Origin: Pseudomonas sp. 5P_3.1_Bac2
GTDB lineage: Bacteria > Pseudomonadota > Gammaproteobacteria > Pseudomonadales > Pseudomonadaceae
DNA: 64,000 bases
Direction: 5' to 3'
Assembly: GCF_025465995.1 (NCBI RefSeq)
Contig: NZ_JANLNY010000016.1
Location: forward strand, 1-64,000
Positions within the stretch are counted from its first letter, which is position 1. Each line of letters begins with the position of its first letter. This document shows positions 50,382-59,048 of the stretch, piece by piece. The notes under the pieces were generated by a model. It was not told where the DNA came from. It saw nothing but the letters and a program-made list of their open reading frames with translations, and ran no database searches. Made by a program: the position numbers and the translations under genes.

Positions 50382-52376
50382 ATGGCCGGCCTGATCCCAC
50401 AGTCTTTTATCGATGACTTGCTCAACCGCACCGACATCGTCGACGTGGTGGCCTCGCGCATCCAGCTGAAAAAAGCTGGCAAGAACTACACCGCCTGCTG
50501 CCCCTTCCATAAAGAAAAGACCCCATCGTTTAGCGTCAGCCCCGACAAACAGTTCTATTACTGCTTTGGTTGCGGCGCCGGCGGTAACGCCCTGGGCTTC
50601 GTGATGGACCACGACCAACTGGACTTCCCCCAGGCGGTCGAGGACTTAGCCAAGCGCGCCGGCATGGAAGTGCCGCGCGAAGAAGGCGGGCGCAACAACA
50701 AACCGCGCCAGCCCACCGACTCACCGCTGTATCCGCTGCTCAACGCCGCCGCCGAGTACTACAAGCAAGCCCTAAAGAGCCACCCCCAGCGCAAAGCCGC
50801 CGTGGACTACCTCAAGGGTCGCGGCCTGTCCGGGGAAATCGCCCGCGACTTCAGCATGGGCTTCGCCCCACCAGGCTGGGACAACCTGCACAAGCACCTG
50901 GGCAGCGACAGCCTGCAGCAAAAAGCCATGATCGATGCCGGCCTGCTGGTGGAAAACGCCGAGAGCGGCAAGCGCTACGACCGCTTCCGCGACCGCATCA
51001 TGTTCCCCATCCGCGACAGTCGCGGGCGAGTCATCGCCTTTGGCGGACGAGTGCTGGGCGACGAAAAGCCCAAATACCTCAACTCGCCGGAAACCCCGGT
51101 GTTTCATAAGGGCCAGGAACTCTACGGGCTGTTCGAGGCGCGTAAGCACAACCGCAACCTGGATGAAATCATGGTGGTGGAGGGCTATATGGACGTTATC
51201 GCCCTGGCCCAACAAGGCTTGCGCAACGCCGTCGCCACCCTCGGCACCGCCACCAGTGAAGAACACCTTAAACGCCTGTTCCGCCTGGTGCCGAGCGTGC
51301 TGTTCTGCTTCGACGGCGACACCGCTGGGCGCAACGCCGCCTGGCGCGCCCTTGAGGCGACCCTGCCGAACCTGCAAGACGGCCGCCGCGCGCGCTTTTT
51401 GTTCCTGCCCGACGGCGAAGACCCGGACACCCTTGTACGCAGCGAAGGCACCGAAGCCTTCCGCGCCCGCATCAACCAGCGCGCGCAACCGCTGGCTGAT
51501 TATTTCTTCCAGCAACTGAGCGAAGAGGCCGACCCGCGCTCACTGGAAGGCAAAGCGCACCTGATGACCCTGGCCGCACCGCTGATCGACAAGATCCCCG
51601 GCAACAACCTACGCACCCTGATGCGCCAGCGCCTAAGCGAGATCACCGGCCTGAATAGCGAGAGCTTAAGCCCGCCGCCCAATCCGCCACGCAGCACCCC
51701 GGCCAGCCCAAGCAACCAGGCACCGGGCAGCGATTACCCGGACTACAGCGACATCCCGGACAGCGCCTATTACGACGCAGAACCCGTACCCCACGACTAC
51801 GAACACCTCAATCCGGCGCCCGAGGCGTATTTTCAGCCCAGCGGTGGTAAAGCCGAAAAAGGCGCCTGGAAGAAAGACGGCAAAAACTGGCGCAAGAAAG
51901 GCCAAGGCGACTTCAGCCCCCGCCAACCGCGCACCGCCGTTAGCGTTGAGTCGCCCCACTTAAGCGCCCTGCGCACCCTACTGCATCACCCACAATTGGC
52001 GCAGAAGGTCGAGGATGTCAGCCATTTCGCCGGTGAAGACGACACCTACGCCCAGCTACTGGTCGCCCTGCTTGGCGCTCTGCAAAAGAATCCCAAGCTG
52101 CGCTCCCTGCAATTGATCGCCCGCTGGCACGGCACCGAACAAGGCCGCCTATTAAAAGCGTTGGCGGAAAAAGAATGGCTGATTTCGGCGGATAACCTTG
52201 AACAACAGTTTTTCGACACTATAAATAGTCTTGTCGCCCGCCAACGCGAACGCAGCCTGGAACATTTGCTGCTCAAAGCCCGTCAAAGTGAGCTAAGCGC
52301 AGAAGAGAAAGATCAACTGCGAAGCCTACTAAGCCGAACGACCGCGCCGGAAATCCCGAGCCCAACTGGCGCTTAG
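50382..52376 (+). CDS. dnaG: DNA primase
   Basis: DnaG makes RNA primers for replication. The 664-residue protein has the N-terminal CHC2 zinc finger (CCPFHKEKTPSFSVSPDKQF to CFGCGAGG, residues about 40-66), the RNA polymerase core with VVEGYMDVIALAQ (TOPRIM Glu, near 266-278) and FDGDTAGRNAAWRA, a Pro-rich linker at about 425-500, and a C-terminal DnaB-binding helical domain. rpoD follows by 67 bases. Confidence 0.97.
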   Translation: MAGLIPQSFIDDLLNRTDIVDVVASRIQLKKAGKNYTACCPFHKEKTPSFSVSPDKQFYYCFGCGAGGNALGFVMDHDQLDFPQAVEDLAKRAGMEVPREEGGRNNKPRQPTDSPLYPLLNAAAEYYKQALKSHPQRKAAVDYLKGRGLSGEIARDFSMGFAPPGWDNLHKHLGSDSLQQKAMIDAGLLVENAESGKRYDRFRDRIMFPIRDSRGRVIAFGGRVLGDEKPKYLNSPETPVFHKGQELYGLFEARKHNRNLDEIMVVEGYMDVIALAQQGLRNAVATLGTATSEEHLKRLFRLVPSVLFCFDGDTAGRNAAWRALEATLPNLQDGRRARFLFLPDGEDPDTLVRSEGTEAFRARINQRAQPLADYFFQQLSEEADPRSLEGKAHLMTLAAPLIDKIPGNNLRTLMRQRLSEITGLNSESLSPPPNPPRSTPASPSNQAPGSDYPDYSDIPDSAYYDAEPVPHDYEHLNPAPEAYFQPSGGKAEKGAWKKDGKNWRKKGQGDFSPRQPRTAVSVESPHLSALRTLLHHPQLAQKVEDVSHFAGEDDTYAQLLVALLGALQKNPKLRSLQLIARWHGTEQGRLLKALAEKEWLISADNLEQQFFDTINSLVARQRERSLEHLLLKARQSELSAEEKDQLRSLLSRTTAPEIPSPTGA

Positions 52377-52390
52377 GAGTATATCTAGGG

Positions 52391-52396
52391 TATAAT
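52391..52396 (+). promoter_or_regulatory. Candidate -10 element upstream of rpoD
   Basis: A perfect TATAAT lies 48 bases before the rpoD ATG, followed by CCGCGGC. The -35 region 17 bases upstream is poor, so this would be a weak or activator-dependent promoter giving rpoD some independence from dnaG. Confidence 0.4.
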
Positions 52397-52443
52397 CCGC
52401 GGCTTGTTTTTTGCCCGCCAAGACCTTCAGTGGATAGGGTGTT

Positions 52444-54291
<1,848 letters not shown>

Positions 54292-54298
54292 TACCAAA

Positions 54299-54325
54299 CC
54301 CCCCGGCCCTGCCGGGGGTTTTGCT
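54299..54325 (+). terminator. Intrinsic terminator after rpoD
   Basis: An 8-bp GC stem (CCCCCGGC / GCCGGGGG) with a 3-base loop and a TTTT tail starts 8 bases after the rpoD stop. Confidence 0.85.
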
Positions 54326-54460
54326 TTAAGGCAATCGACTTACCCCCCCTCCCGCACTCCCCTCACCCTCCCGCCACAGCCAGGCAGTCAAAATCGGCTT
54401 CAGTGAGCCCATAAACCACTCAGCAAACAGCCAGAACTCCAACCCGATCAACGCTTTAGC

Positions 54461-54489
54461 TTGGCGCTAAACGTGGCACTGGTTATACT
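54461..54489 (+). promoter_or_regulatory. Promoter of the tRNA gene
   Basis: TTGGCG, a 17-bp spacer and TATACT lie 14 bases before the tRNA start. The sequence after the -10 (CGCCCGGC) is a GC-rich discriminator of the stringent stable-RNA type. Confidence 0.75.
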
Positions 54490-54502
54490 CGCCCGGCATT
54501 TA

Positions 54503-54579
54503 GGGCCTATAGCTCAGTTGGTTAGAGCAGAGGACTCATAATCCTTTGGTCCACGGTTCGAGTCCGTGTGGGCCCACCA
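54503..54579 (+). tRNA. tRNA with CAT anticodon, probably tRNA-Ile2
   Basis: The 77-base gene folds as a complete cloverleaf with encoded CCA. The acceptor stem is GGGCCTA/TGGGCCC with one G-T pair and the anticodon loop is CTCATAA. CAT anticodons belong to initiator or elongator Met or to Ile2, whose C34 is changed to lysidine by TilS. The C4-G69 and C5-G68 pairs, which E. coli TilS uses, favour Ile2 over elongator Met. From the anticodon stem to the 3' end it forms the left attachment repeat of an island. Confidence 0.85.
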
Positions 54580-54585
54580 TATAAA
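54534..54585 (+). repeat. attL: 52-bp direct repeat in tRNA 3' half
   Basis: This segment starts in the anticodon stem and runs to six bases beyond CCA. It recurs at 58813-58864 with a single mismatch (A at 54561 versus T at 58840, in the T loop). That is the normal product of integration by a tyrosine integrase into a tRNA gene. The functional tRNA copy is the left one. Confidence 0.88.
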
Positions 54586-54592
54586 CCAAGGG

Positions 54593-54612
54593 CTGCAGCA
54601 ATGCTGCAGTTT
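54593..54612 (+). terminator. Hairpin just inside attL
   Basis: CTGCAGC-AAT-GCTGCAG forms a 7-bp stem followed by TTTC, 14 bases after the tRNA. It may give the interrupted tRNA gene a replacement 3' end signal, since the likely original terminator is now 4.3 kb away. Confidence 0.45.
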
Positions 54613-54684
54613 CGAGAGGGGGTTTGGGAATGCCTCCGAGGTACAGTTTCGGCACAGTCCATGCCGATGTCTTCGGAGAACAGC

Positions 54685-55036
54685 ATGGCAACTCTCGTCA
54701 AAACCCCATCAGGAACGTGGAAAGCGGTCATCTAAAAAGTTGGATGGCCGACAGCTTCCAAAACGTTTCGCACCAAACGCGATACTGAGGATTGGCCACG
54801 TCGAACCGAAGACAAGATGGTCAGAGGTGTCTACATCCAGCGCAGCGGATCAAAGCGGATGACCCTAGAAGCGGCGCTGAAGCGTTATCTGTCGGAGGTC
54901 ACCCCTACCACAAAGTCTTCTACTCAGAATGGCGAAGCAAGCAAGGCAAAAAGCTCACTACCGATCTAGGTAAATACTCCCTTGCAGCCCTCTCCAGCGA
55001 AATCATCGCAGCCTACCGAGACAAGCGACTGTCTCA
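54685..55036 (+). pseudogene. Tyrosine integrase, N-terminal remnant with stop and frameshift
   Basis: From the ATG at 54685 (preceded by GGAGAACAGC) the reading begins MATLVKTPSGTWKAVI, then TAA at 54733, then in the same frame KVGWPTASKTFRTKRDTEDW and VRGVYIQRSGSKRMTLEAAL. After about 54920 the similarity continues in another frame as DLGKYSLAALSSEIIAAYRD. These are the arm-binding and core-binding N-terminal parts of phage-type integrases. The catalytic domain with R-H-R-Y residues is absent. Its position immediately inside attL is the usual one for such integrases. It cannot be functional. Confidence 0.85.
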
Positions 55037-55056
55037 GCCCGCAGCCCGCGGAAGTC

Positions 55057-55446
55057 ATGGTGCGTGAAATTCGCACCCTGTTTACGGAAGCTTCTATCCG
55101 CAGCTTCCGCGATGACACCCTAACCGATGATCTGACCAAGCTGCACCTACCTCTGGTTCACCGTAATGAAGTCGTTGCCGCCATCAAGCCTTTAGATTTT
55201 GACCAGGCCGAACCAAGCGGAATCCTTGACCACTGTGATCAGTGGCTTATGAAGTTCGTGAGTGCAGAGCGGGAAGGGGTTATTCAGCTGAAAAACGTGC
55301 TCATACCGGTGGCAGAGAACGATTCGCCCCGTCACCGCAAAGCGATGCAGATAGCTAAGGACAGCATCTAGGAACGCGGCCTGCAGCTGGTCGACTATCA
55401 GGGCACCCAGAAAATCGCTGCCTTCGCGCAGAGCTACGCTCAATAG
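55057..55446 (+). pseudogene. Unidentified gene remnant with in-frame stop
   Basis: From the ATG at 55057 the frame reads MVREIRTLFTEASIRSF onwards for 104 codons to a TAG at 55369, and continues open in the same frame as ERGLQLVDYQGTQKIAAFAQ to a TAG ending at 55446. Readthrough sense on both sides of one stop suggests a single inactivated gene of about 129 codons. I recognise no family. It directly adjoins the broken integrase end and is followed by a strong terminator, so it may be the tail of a lost mobile-element gene. Confidence 0.45.
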
Positions 55447-55466
55447 CCTCAAGCAGCTTTCCTACT

Positions 55467-55505
55467 AAGCACAAGGCCTGGTGAATCCGGGCCTTGTGCT
55501 TTTAT
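55467..55505. terminator. Strong terminator between the island remnants and tsiT
   Basis: A perfect 12-bp stem (AAGCACAAGGCC / GGCCTTGTGCTT) with an 11-base loop is followed by TTTATT on the plus strand. It can end transcription from the left and, read on the minus strand, lies about 75 bases after tsiT. Confidence 0.85.
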
Positions 55506-55542
55506 TCTTGCATTGCAGCGGCGGGCTATAGGATGGCTACGA

Positions 55543-55562
55543 TTGCAGCATTTCTAGGCAAC
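55543..55562 (+). repeat. Inner 20-bp direct repeat, left copy
   Basis: The sequence TTGCAGCATTTCTAGGCAAC recurs at 58795-58814 with one change (A to G at the eighth base). The right copy directly abuts and slightly overlaps the attR core. The pair brackets exactly the toxin operon, which suggests a former element boundary inside the island. Confidence 0.7.
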
Positions 55563-55576
55563 AGCCGAGCTCACGA

Positions 55577-56299
55577 TCAGTTATTAAACATCGGCAGATA
55601 GCCCAACTCGACGAGCTTGGTGTCGTGCGTTCCGACGATGCGGAAGTGATCGCGGTTGCGCTCATCCATCACCTGTTCGAAGTTCACCATGATGGTTCCA
55701 CGCTCTGGTATGTCGATGAGCTCTTTAGCATCTGGAAAGTCGCTGGGTTTCAGCGTATGGGGGCAGAAACCTATCCAGCCGATGGTTTGCCGGTCTGAGA
55801 AGACTTGGCCGTCTAGGTAGTATTTATTAGGCGCTATAACGCCCCAATCAACTTCCGGCCACATGGTTACCGTCAGCCTGAGCATTTCCACCAGCAACGC
55901 ACCTGGGTCATCTAGCGCTGAAACCAAAGCGCCGGCATCCTCAAAATCAATGCTAGATATAGAGGGCATGTCGTGTGCGTAGTAATTAAAGGCCAATCCC
56001 CCCTGTAGCGGATCCTCTTGACCATTCCAGAGCGACAGTGACAACCAGGTTGGATATTCGGTATCAAATCCTGTTGCTGCTGCGCGCTCTAGGTTTTTAG
56101 CCTCAGCTACCACTTCAGTTTTCAGCGCCTCCTGTAGTGAGGAGCCTTGCAAATACCATTTACCGAGAAGTGGGTGTAACCCTCCTAAAGCACTCAGATA
56201 ACGGTGAACCCTCTCCACCTGCTGGTCACGGGATACTGAAGTAATCGCTTGCTTATCAAATCGCATTTTGAACACGAATGAGCGAAAAGGACTTGTCAT
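55577..56299 (-). CDS. tsiT: Imm52-family immunity protein (TsiT-like)
   Basis: A predicted cytoplasmic immunity protein that neutralises the adjacent Tox-REase-5 nuclease. The 240-residue protein has no signal peptide and resembles Imm52 proteins with the start FRSFVFKMRF, central WLSLSLWNGQEDPLQGGLAFNYY and TIMVNFEQV. It is last in the operon, 9 bases after the effector gene, as expected for a toxin-immunity pair. In P. aeruginosa the pair TseT/TsiT has the same layout (remembered). Family assignment is by pattern and context. Confidence 0.78.
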   Translation of the reverse strand: MTSPFRSFVFKMRFDKQAITSVSRDQQVERVHRYLSALGGLHPLLGKWYLQGSSLQEALKTEVVAEAKNLERAAATGFDTEYPTWLSLSLWNGQEDPLQGGLAFNYYAHDMPSISSIDFEDAGALVSALDDPGALLVEMLRLTVTMWPEVDWGVIAPNKYYLDGQVFSDRQTIGWIGFCPHTLKPSDFPDAKELIDIPERGTIMVNFEQVMDERNRDHFRIVGTHDTKLVELGYLPMFNN

Positions 56300-56308
56300 T
56301 CTGGCTCC

Positions 56309-57097
56309 TTAGACCGACAGATCTGGATTATCGCGGTAGTAGTCTTCCAGTTCCCGCTTTTCACGATCACGCTCCTTCAGGTATTCCTCGTGTTCAGAGT
56401 TTCCAGGCATGGGGTTCCAAAAAGCTGTCAAATTAGCCAACCCCAATCGTCGGTACTGAGCAGAACAATACTCGTAGACAACGCGCTGGAGGAAATGCCA
56501 CTCGACTCTCACTGGGGGTGTAGGGCTTGCCTTTGCCGAGTGTCGAATTGCTGGGTCAATGAGATTTTTTTTGACATCAGCCCAAGGCCTGGGCACTCCC
56601 AAGAGGGGAACAAACATAAACGCATAGTTAGCCTTAGCCTCAAGTAGGGTGCAGCGAGGCTCGTCGAACCCATCCCACCAGGTTGCGCTCCAACTCCACT
56701 CCAAAGGAAAGGGAAACCCTGTTACCCAGGCTTGATAGCTCGCGGCCTGTTTAGACATTGAGTGCCCTTTACCATTGTTAGGGGCCAACATTGTGCCTTC
56801 GGCAGGTGGACAATCGACACAGTCCTTATCCTTCTTGCTATCACAGCTGCGCGTACGCTCCTGCGTTTGGTCTGCTGTTCGAGTCTGCGGCAACACCTGC
56901 GGTCGCGGAAGTGGCCTTGATTGGGGAAGCGTCTCCGGAATGGGGCGCGGTGCAGGCCGTGCCGGAGGCATTGGCAGTCGTGGGGGCAGTGGACGCGGTA
57001 GAGCAAGGCCGGGGCCTAACCGAGGTGTGACTCTAAAGCCCATAGCCGCCCCCGGAGTTCCCAGTGAATTCCCCGCTGCGCCGATCAATCCGCCCAT
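56309..57097 (-). CDS. tseT: T6SS nuclease effector, Tox-REase-5 domain (TseT-like)
   Basis: A predicted antibacterial DNase delivered by the type VI system. From about residue 1 to 80 it is a Gly/Pro/Arg-rich region (PRPLPPRLPMPP and similar). It then has a cysteine cluster (SCDSKKDKDCVDCPP) and the Tox-REase-5 core with YQAWVTGFPFPLEWSW, WWDGFDEPRCTLLEAKANY near residues 150-168, a plausible restriction-endonuclease-fold catalytic E-x-K. A charged C-terminal tail follows. I chose the ATG at 57097; a TTG at 57148 would add 17 residues and overlap the upstream gene by 29 bases. Confidence 0.8.
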   Translation of the reverse strand: MGGLIGAAGNSLGTPGAAMGFRVTPRLGPGLALPRPLPPRLPMPPARPAPRPIPETLPQSRPLPRPQVLPQTRTADQTQERTRSCDSKKDKDCVDCPPAEGTMLAPNNGKGHSMSKQAASYQAWVTGFPFPLEWSWSATWWDGFDEPRCTLLEAKANYAFMFVPLLGVPRPWADVKKNLIDPAIRHSAKASPTPPVRVEWHFLQRVVYEYCSAQYRRLGLANLTAFWNPMPGNSEHEEYLKERDREKRELEDYYRDNPDLSV

Positions 57098-57119
57098 AAC
57101 ACTTGGGTCCCTATCAGTT

Positions 57120-57476
57120 TCATTGAGTGTTCCTGAGTTTCCAGACAAATTCCATGACGTGCTGATAATCCCTGAAGCGCTGCTCTGGTGAGTCAGCGAC
57201 AGCTCGCTTCATCCAAGACACGAACTCTTTGTCTTGATCAAAATTGGGGAACATAAGACCGTAACGCATGAAGTCCTCAATCACCTCTGGATCGGTTAGC
57301 CCCAACTCTATGGCATGGCGTCGATACCCGGCCAAGTAGTTAATACCCCCCGTCAAACCAAGTCGGTCATACCAAGCCGGATCTTGTGTACGCAACTCCA
57401 GCAACAAGCGCTCAATTGTTTCATCGCTGCGTACTTCATCAAGTTGGGCTACTTGCTCGCTCGATAGCTCAAACAT
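57120..57476 (-). CDS. Small co-chaperone-like protein between TecT and TseT genes (co-TecT-like)
   Basis: A 118-residue acidic, helical protein (MFELSSEQVAQLDEVRSDET, then GGINYLAGYRRHAIELGL and FPNFDQDKEFVSWMKRAV). No signal or membrane segment. Its gene overlaps that of the DUF4123 chaperone by eight bases. In P. aeruginosa the gene in this position encodes co-TecT, which inhibits and partners TecT during loading of TseT on PAAR4 (memory of published work). Assignment rests on position, size and coupling rather than a motif. Confidence 0.65.
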   Translation of the reverse strand: MFELSSEQVAQLDEVRSDETIERLLLELRTQDPAWYDRLGLTGGINYLAGYRRHAIELGLTDPEVIEDFMRYGLMFPNFDQDKEFVSWMKRAVADSPEQRFRDYQHVMEFVWKLRNTQ

Positions 57477-57999
57477 TTAGCCCTCCGTGGCTAGCTGCCT
57501 CCATGGCCAAATAGCGGGTTCCCAGTGGCTGCCAGACCAACCAATGATTGACTGGCCCCATCATTTGCTGCCTTTGCTCAACAGTCAGAACGCTATCAAG
57601 TGATCTTCGGACAGTAGGGTTGTAATAGCGGAACAGAGATTTTCTGCCATCAGGTAATCGGGTAAACAGGAGTGACCCAAGATGCTTGACAAGTACATCA
57701 AACCCATGCGTGCTCATGAGCCAACATACCCACGGCTCCTTGCGGTCCCGGCTTACCAACCAGTTTTGCAAATCACCATCATCTTTCAGGTGAACAAGGG
57801 CAGGACCTGCATGCTTAATTGTTTCCAGCTCGGTTCCGGCCAATAACCACTGCCACTGGGTTGAGGAGCTATCCAGCCGGTTGCCTAAGGTAAGGTACTT
57901 AGCACCATCAACAAGTGCGTAGAGCTGTAAATCCGGGATCTCTGCAAGACGCGCCCTAACCTCGTCATTAATCCCACGGAAACCATCGGGCAAGCTCAT
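57469..57999 (-). CDS. tecT: DUF4123 T6SS effector chaperone (TecT/Tap-like)
   Basis: DUF4123 proteins load cargo effectors onto VgrG/PAAR tips. The 176-residue protein has the family's LQLYALVDGAKY near residues 24-35, SRDRKEPWVCWLMS and the FRYYNPTVRRSL motif near 122-133. It overlaps the PAAR gene by one base and the following small gene by eight. The function in delivery of the downstream nuclease follows from this arrangement. Confidence 0.82.
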   Translation of the reverse strand: MSLPDGFRGINDEVRARLAEIPDLQLYALVDGAKYLTLGNRLDSSSTQWQWLLAGTELETIKHAGPALVHLKDDGDLQNWLVSRDRKEPWVCWLMSTHGFDVLVKHLGSLLFTRLPDGRKSLFRYYNPTVRRSLDSVLTVEQRQQMMGPVNHWLVWQPLGTRYLAMEAASHGGLNV

Positions 58000-58403
58000 T
58001 AATTCGCACCAAGCGATTCAAGCGGAACAAAAGTTTGATTCCGCTTCGCCGCCAAAAGCAGGCAGGGAAGACAAAGCTTTGTTCCCAAAGGCAGAGAGAA
58101 AGATGAGTAAATAGGGCTTGGCGTATGTGTATTGCCGATGATTACAGTTCCAGAACCACCGATTACAACATTTCCATGGTCGCCCACACTTCCAAGGGTG
58201 GCGACGGGCAAGCCATTAATGAAGACGTTGGATACGAGATTACCCGTGAGTCCAGAGCCGCAAGCGGTGGTGTCACCCTGTCTGGCGGCTGGTAGGCCGT
58301 CGAACAGGACATCCGGTGAGCCTGTAACGATGGGATTAGTGCCATGCCCAGGAATTGGACATGCGGTTGGGTCAGATACCCGAGCAGCAGGTTTTCCTGA
58401 CAT
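57999..58403 (-). CDS. PAAR-domain T6SS spike tip protein
   Basis: PAAR proteins cap the VgrG spike and carry effectors. The 134-residue protein consists almost wholly of a PAAR repeat fold: MSGKPAARVSDPTACPIPGHG, VLFDGLPAARQGDTTACGSG, VFINGLPVATLGS and VVIGGSGTVIIGN. The conserved His and Cys zinc ligands are in CPIPGHG, TTACG and VGDHG. A C-terminal extension of about 40 residues contains LCLPC. It is the first gene of the five-gene cluster; no VgrG or structural T6SS gene is present in the window. Confidence 0.9.
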   Translation of the reverse strand: MSGKPAARVSDPTACPIPGHGTNPIVTGSPDVLFDGLPAARQGDTTACGSGLTGNLVSNVFINGLPVATLGSVGDHGNVVIGGSGTVIIGNTHTPSPIYSSFSLPLGTKLCLPCLLLAAKRNQTFVPLESLGAN

Positions 58404-58812
58404 TCTGACGATCCTTGTCTGAACAGATTACAGCTAGTTGTAAAGCAATGTTGGGCGATACGTCAATCAACTAGGAACTTAGGGTATCCGAACTAAAGCG
58501 TTAGGGCCCTAGTTGTAAGCATCCCCCCGTAACTCCCAAGCGCTCCGCGCTCCAAATAAATAAGCAGTCATACGTATCAAAAAACTTCCCTACTCACACA
58601 CTCACCCTTGGCTGTTAAAACGGCAAATAGAGACAAGTTTGGTAGGCAAATGAGATCTTAACGGTAAATAGATCGGTACACTGGCGGTACAGTCACCAGC
58701 TTTTATAGATTTCGCCTAACTACGTTAAACATCAATAACAGCACTACTTTCAGCTAACTGTGCCTACGCTAAGCTCCGCCCGATTTCACTAGGCTTGCAG
58801 CGTTTCTAGGCA
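58404..58812. other. Island right-end noncoding region with effector promoter
   Basis: About 409 bases, relatively A+T-rich, without a supportable gene. The minus strand near its left end has the best promoter for the PAAR-led operon. The right end holds the second copy of the 20-bp inner repeat. I see no attP-type accessory sites that can be identified by eye. Confidence 0.7.
58437..58466 (-). promoter_or_regulatory. Candidate promoter of the PAAR-TecT-TseT-TsiT operon
   Basis: On the minus strand TTGACG (58461-58466), an 18-bp spacer and TACAAC (58437-58442) precede the PAAR ATG by 34 bases. AAGGA lies 9 bases before that ATG. Confidence 0.5.
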
Positions 58813-58814
58813 AC
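58795..58814 (+). repeat. Inner 20-bp direct repeat, right copy
   Basis: This matches 55543-55562 at 19 of 20 positions and runs straight into the attR repeat. Together the copies flank the toxin operon and its promoter. Confidence 0.7.
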
Positions 58815-58864
58815 TCATAATCCTTTGGTCCACGGTTCGTGTCCGTGTGGGCCCACCATATAAA
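58813..58864 (+). repeat. attR: 52-bp direct repeat of tRNA 3' half
   Basis: It carries the anticodon-loop-to-CCA part of the tRNA plus six following bases, but no 5' half, so it is not a working tRNA. One mismatch from attL lies in the T-loop position (TTCGTGT instead of TTCGAGT). A native-looking terminator follows four bases later. Confidence 0.88.
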
Positions 58865-58868
58865 TCAA

Positions 58869-58906
58869 CGACTTAGCCCAGCCTCCGTGCTGGGCTAAGT
58901 CGTTTC
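58869..58906 (+). terminator. Probable original terminator of the tRNA gene, right of attR
   Basis: A perfect 14-bp stem (CGACTTAGCCCAGC / GCTGGGCTAAGTCG) with a 6-base loop is followed by TTTCT. It stands four bases after the attR core, the distance expected for the terminator of the uninterrupted tRNA. Confidence 0.8.
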
Positions 58907-59048
58907 TGGGTGCGGTGAAAAATCTGCGTCCGTTTCCTTCCTGCGGCAGTGGAACTCTAGACGTTTTGCAGTACGCAGATTGAGGCTCAGGTGGCTCCCT
59001 GAATAATCCCGGCTCCGCAGAGACCTCCAAAGTCCACTAGGAGGGGCC

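Larger units (their letters stand above)
54534..58864. mobile_element. Decayed tRNA-integrated island carrying T6SS effector cargo
   Basis: An element of about 4.28 kb bounded by 52-bp direct repeats. It contains, left to right, an integrase pseudogene, an unidentified broken gene, a terminator and a five-gene T6SS effector operon on the minus strand. Base composition in the cargo is visibly poorer in G+C than the flanking housekeeping genes. The integrase lacks its catalytic half, so the element cannot move by itself. A satellite-like cargo element or a relic of a larger island both fit. Confidence 0.82.
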
